Shown: in pieces, positions 61,388 through 64,000 of the stretch
Position numbering within the stretch: the first letter of the stretch is position 1
Layout: every line of letters begins with the position of its first letter
DNA from: Prevotella melaninogenica ATCC 25845
GTDB taxonomy: Bacteria > Bacteroidota > Bacteroidia > Bacteroidales > Bacteroidaceae
DNA length: 64,000 nt
Assembly: GCF_000144405.1 (NCBI RefSeq)
Contig: NC_014371.1
Span: forward strand, 124,001-188,000
Reading direction: 5' to 3'
Program-made: the position numbers and the translations under genes
Notes under the pieces: model-generated
Seen by the model: the letters and a program-made list of their open reading frames with translations, nothing else
The model's database searches: none
Told to the model about the DNA's origin: nothing

Positions 61388-63706
61388 TTATCTATTGGCT
61401 GTCTGCCACAGATAAGTATCTGCACAATGAACAGAGGCAGTTTGGTCGGCAATCATCAACTTGAAGTCGCCTTCCTCCAATCTCCATTTGCCATCCCAAC
61501 CTACAAAAGCCAAGTCGTCTGCCTTTAATTCGAAGGTCACAGTCTTGGTTTCACCTGGCTGAAGTTCCACCTTGTCGAAGGCACGGAGACGACGACCATC
61601 TGGTACCATGCTGGCAACGAGATCGCTGCTGAACAGGAGAATGCTCTCCTTGCCTGCCACCTTACCCGTGTTCTTCACATCCACGCTCACCTTGATAATG
61701 TCTCCGTGGCGGAAGTCAGACTTGGAAACCTTCAGGTTGCTATATTGATAAGAGGTGTAGCTCAAACCATATCCGAAGCCCCACTGCTGGGTAATCTTCG
61801 CATTGTAGTCGTAAGCCCCTTCCATCGTACCCACCTCCTCACTTTTCTTGAAGTCGTAGTTAGCGAGCGAATTGATTTCCTTAGGATAGGTGTAAGGCAT
61901 CTTGCCACTGAAGTTTGACTTGCCCGATACCAAGTTTACCAAGGCATCGCCGCCCATGTTGCCAGGGATAAGGATATCGATGATACCCTGTGCCAATGGT
62001 TCGATGTCGGCGATGAGACGTGGACGTCCTTCATTCAGTACCAAGATGACAGGCTTGCCTGTCTGAGCCAAAGCCTTGACCAGATTGCGCTGGTTTTCAG
62101 AAAGCCAGAGGTCTGTCAGGTTGCCCGGAGTCTCGGTATAGGAGTTCTCGCCAATGCAAGCCACAATGACGTCGGCATCCTTTGCTGCAGCCACTGCCCC
62201 CAGAATCTGAGGTTCGTTCTCCTCCCAATACTTGCCCTTTTCATTATAGGTAACACCCTGATTCAAGATAACATTCTCCTTGCCATACTCATTGCAGAAT
62301 GCCTCATAGATGGTATTATACTTGCCGGCAAACTCATCGGTACGATGGCCCTGCCAGGTATAGCTCCATCCACCGTCCAGACAGCGCATCTGATTGGCAT
62401 TAGGCCCCGTGAGGAGAATCTTCTTGCCATGCTGCAAAGGAAGGATATTACGCTCGTTCTTCAGGAGCACCATACTCTCGGTAGCACCCTCTAAGGCGAG
62501 TTTGGCAAACTCCTCGCCACCAAACTTAGGATAATTCTTCAGTTTCTGGGTTGGGTTCTTGAAGAGATCGAGACGGTACTTCATACGAAGCACACGGCGA
62601 CAGGCATCATCAATGCGACTCATCGGAATCTTGCCTTCCTTCACCAATTCAATAAGGTAGCCACAAGCATCGCAAGAATAAGGTTCCATAATCATGTCGA
62701 TACCAGCATTGATGGCGATGCGGAGTGCATCCTTCTTGTCCTTTGCCACCATTTCACGAGTATAGAGATTATTGATGTCTGCCCAGTCGGTGATAAGCAC
62801 ACCATCCCATCCTGTCTCTTCCTTCAGCCATCCTGTCAGGATTTCCTTGTTGGCGTGCATCGGCATACCGTTGACGGAAGCGGAATTCACCATCACGGTC
62901 AAGGCTCCAGCTTGCAGACCCGCCAGGAAAGGAGCAAAGTGCTTCTCTCGCAAGTTGGCAGGAGAGATATAGGCTGGTGTACGGTCTTTACCAGTCCAAG
63001 GCACGCCATAGCCCATGAAGTGCTTCATTGAAGTGGCGATGTGATACTGGTCGATGTTATTTGGGTCCTCGCCCTGGAAACCATAGACCATGGCCTTGCC
63101 CATCTCTGAACTGAGATAGCAATCCTCGCCAAAGTTCTCCCAGATGCGAGGCCAACGGGCATCACGACCGAGATCAACGGTAGGACTGAAAGTCCAAGGC
63201 ACACTCACCGCACGAGTCTCATAAGCAGTAGCCTCAGCCGAATGGCGAGCAATCTCACGATTGAAGGTGGCAGCTACATTGATGTTCTGCGGGAAGAGGG
63301 TACCGTCTTGTGTATAAGTAGAACCGTGGTTCTGATCGAGACCGAAGACGCAAGGGATGCCGATGCGCTTCATCGAAATCTTCTGGATTTGCTCGATGTA
63401 CTTCTCCCACTGCTTGGCGGTTGGCGCGCAAGTGTTAGGAGCGTTGAGGATAGAGCCAATCTTATAGCGAGAAAAGATAGAATCGGTCTTGTGCTCGTCG
63501 ATATAGAACACACCGTTCTTGTCGTTGGCACCAAAGAGGGCGGTCACCAATTCCATCATCTGACCTATCTTTTCCTCCAAGGTGAGTTTCTTCAGGGTTT
63601 GTTCTACTTGAGCCTCTATCTTAGGGTTGCTTTTGATAACTGGAACATTAGCACTGGTTGTATAAGCAAATGCCAACATTGAAATAGATAATAATAATTT
63701 CTTCAT
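61388..63706 (-). CDS. bglX-like: Glycoside hydrolase family 3 beta-glucosidase
   Basis: A 772-residue periplasmic enzyme that removes terminal beta-linked glucose or related sugars. The signal peptide ends AYTTSANVP (near 19). The TIM barrel (to about 370) opens LTLEEKIGQMMELV, and the nucleophile Asp is in VLITDWADINNLY (Asp307). The alpha/beta sandwich follows (TESMVLLKNERNILPL, ACIGENSYTETPGNLTDLWL), then a fibronectin type III-like C-terminus. It lies 50 bases behind a partial gene on the same strand, suggesting a glycan-degradation operon that continues past the window. Confidence 0.93.
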   Translation of the reverse strand: MKKLLLSISMLAFAYTTSANVPVIKSNPKIEAQVEQTLKKLTLEEKIGQMMELVTALFGANDKNGVFYIDEHKTDSIFSRYKIGSILNAPNTCAPTAKQWEKYIEQIQKISMKRIGIPCVFGLDQNHGSTYTQDGTLFPQNINVAATFNREIARHSAEATAYETRAVSVPWTFSPTVDLGRDARWPRIWENFGEDCYLSSEMGKAMVYGFQGEDPNNIDQYHIATSMKHFMGYGVPWTGKDRTPAYISPANLREKHFAPFLAGLQAGALTVMVNSASVNGMPMHANKEILTGWLKEETGWDGVLITDWADINNLYTREMVAKDKKDALRIAINAGIDMIMEPYSCDACGYLIELVKEGKIPMSRIDDACRRVLRMKYRLDLFKNPTQKLKNYPKFGGEEFAKLALEGATESMVLLKNERNILPLQHGKKILLTGPNANQMRCLDGGWSYTWQGHRTDEFAGKYNTIYEAFCNEYGKENVILNQGVTYNEKGKYWEENEPQILGAVAAAKDADVIVACIGENSYTETPGNLTDLWLSENQRNLVKALAQTGKPVILVLNEGRPRLIADIEPLAQGIIDILIPGNMGGDALVNLVSGKSNFSGKMPYTYPKEINSLANYDFKKSEEVGTMEGAYDYNAKITQQWGFGYGLSYTSYQYSNLKVSKSDFRHGDIIKVSVDVKNTGKVAGKESILLFSSDLVASMVPDGRRLRAFDKVELQPGETKTVTFELKADDLAFVGWDGKWRLEEGDFKLMIADQTASVHCADTYLWQTANR

Positions 63707-63756
63707 AAGTTCAAAGGCTTGACGTTTTATGATAAAACGGAAATCTTTCTAATATT

Positions 63757-63999
63757 TTATTCGATAGTTACTTTCTTTACGGTGTAACCGTCACCCACGA
63801 GGAGGAAACCATCCTGCTCTGTCAAAAGTTGGATAGATAAGTCGGTCAGTTTAAACTCCCATTTAGCAGGTCCATCCACCATGATGTCGCCACGCTCTGG
63901 GTCGCCCTTACCAGTAAGGATGTTATTCCACCAAGCAGTGGCAGCAGTACCCTGACCATTTCCATTCACATAGACACGGAGGATGGTGCCAGCCTTCAC
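63757..63999 (-). CDS. C-terminal part of a gene cut by the window edge
   Basis: The frame is open to the window end and its true start lies outside. The last 80 residues are beta-rich (GTILRVYVNGNGQG, WEFKLTDLSIQLLTEQDGFLLVGDGYTVKKVTIE), resembling the C-terminal domain of carbohydrate-binding surface proteins of Bacteroidota glycan loci. Placement just upstream of the GH3 gene supports this, but the protein cannot be named from this fragment. Confidence 0.6.
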   Translation of the reverse strand: MKAGTILRVYVNGNGQGTAATAWWNNILTGKGDPERGDIMVDGPAKWEFKLTDLSIQLLTEQDGFLLVGDGYTVKKVTIE

Positions 64000-64000
64000 C

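Noticed and set aside
61388..63706. GH3 gene as horizontally acquired because of higher GC
   Set aside because: A sampled line is about 52% GC versus 38% in the macroglobulin gene, but the fumarase gene is about 50% as well, so composition alone does not support transfer.

Overview
The window comes from a low-to-medium GC member of the Bacteroidota, most likely an oral-type Prevotella. This rests on SusC/SusD-type uptake genes, a fimbrillin-family lipoprotein, many lipoproteins with short Bacteroidales lipoboxes, DUF4954/DUF4843/DUF4348-type genes, and about a dozen promoters of the Bacteroidales type (TAnnTTTG near -7, often with TTTG about 20 bases upstream). No rRNA, tRNA or CRISPR array was recognised.

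Layout. 1-1.7 kb: a membrane/PH-domain protein and an orphan SUKH (SMI1/KNR4) immunity-type gene. 1.7-2.75 kb: gene-free, carrying one copy each of two dispersed repeat families. 2.75-10.7 kb (minus strand): hflX, a DUF4954 protein, an M16 peptidase and class I fumarase, probably read in that order. 10.7-14.5 kb: a hairpin mobile-like element, REP-like repeats, then a 64-residue peptide gene and a large fimbrillin-type lipoprotein. 14.7-17.8 kb (minus): an MBL-fold hydrolase whose N-terminus is encoded by a captured repeat, murB and a DUF4348 lipoprotein. 17.9-23.5 kb: pheS, a DnaQ-like exonuclease, a DUF6155 protein and a UvrD-like helicase with an embedded DEDDh exonuclease. 23.7-30.4 kb: SemiSWEET, small lipoproteins, mtaB with a glycosyltransferase, and a GldB-like lipoprotein.

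30.86-34.34 kb is the most unusual locus. Four tandem genes on an exact 725-base period each encode an N-terminal four-cysteine motif, a hydrophobic segment, a carboxypeptidase-regulatory-like beta-sandwich and (in three of them) a Lys-rich tail ending in KKKCK. The last gene overlaps a glycyl-radical-activase-like radical SAM gene, and no glycyl radical enzyme is nearby. It reads as a substrate/partner set with a dedicated radical SAM enzyme, and I know of no described function for it.

34.4-42.7 kb: a giant alpha-2-macroglobulin-like protein, ispH with an internal insertion, and an FHS-type MFS sugar transporter. 43.8-56.1 kb: a six-gene SUS-like operon (SusC with STN domain, SusD, DUF4843 lipoprotein, PKD-like lipoprotein, two zinc-metalloprotease paralogs). 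One protease has an intact HEIGH-type site and the other has lost all zinc ligands; intercistronic hairpins divide the operon. The content suggests uptake of protein or peptide rather than glycan. 56.7-60.1 kb: YtxH/holin-like membrane genes (minus), then SPOR lipoprotein, ruvX, def and a TPR protein. 60.3-61.3 kb: a frameshifted IS5-type element with no visible right end. 61.4-64 kb (minus): a GH3 beta-glucosidase and the 3-prime end of an upstream gene cut by the window edge.

Dispersed intergenic repeats are a theme. At least four families (an 'AAAGGGCGTTAGTAAG' family, a 'CACGGAGG' family, a CACATGTGGTGCGG REP-like family, and the CCTCCCCCAACCCC palindrome) fill nearly every long gap, and two of them sit side by side at three separate loci.
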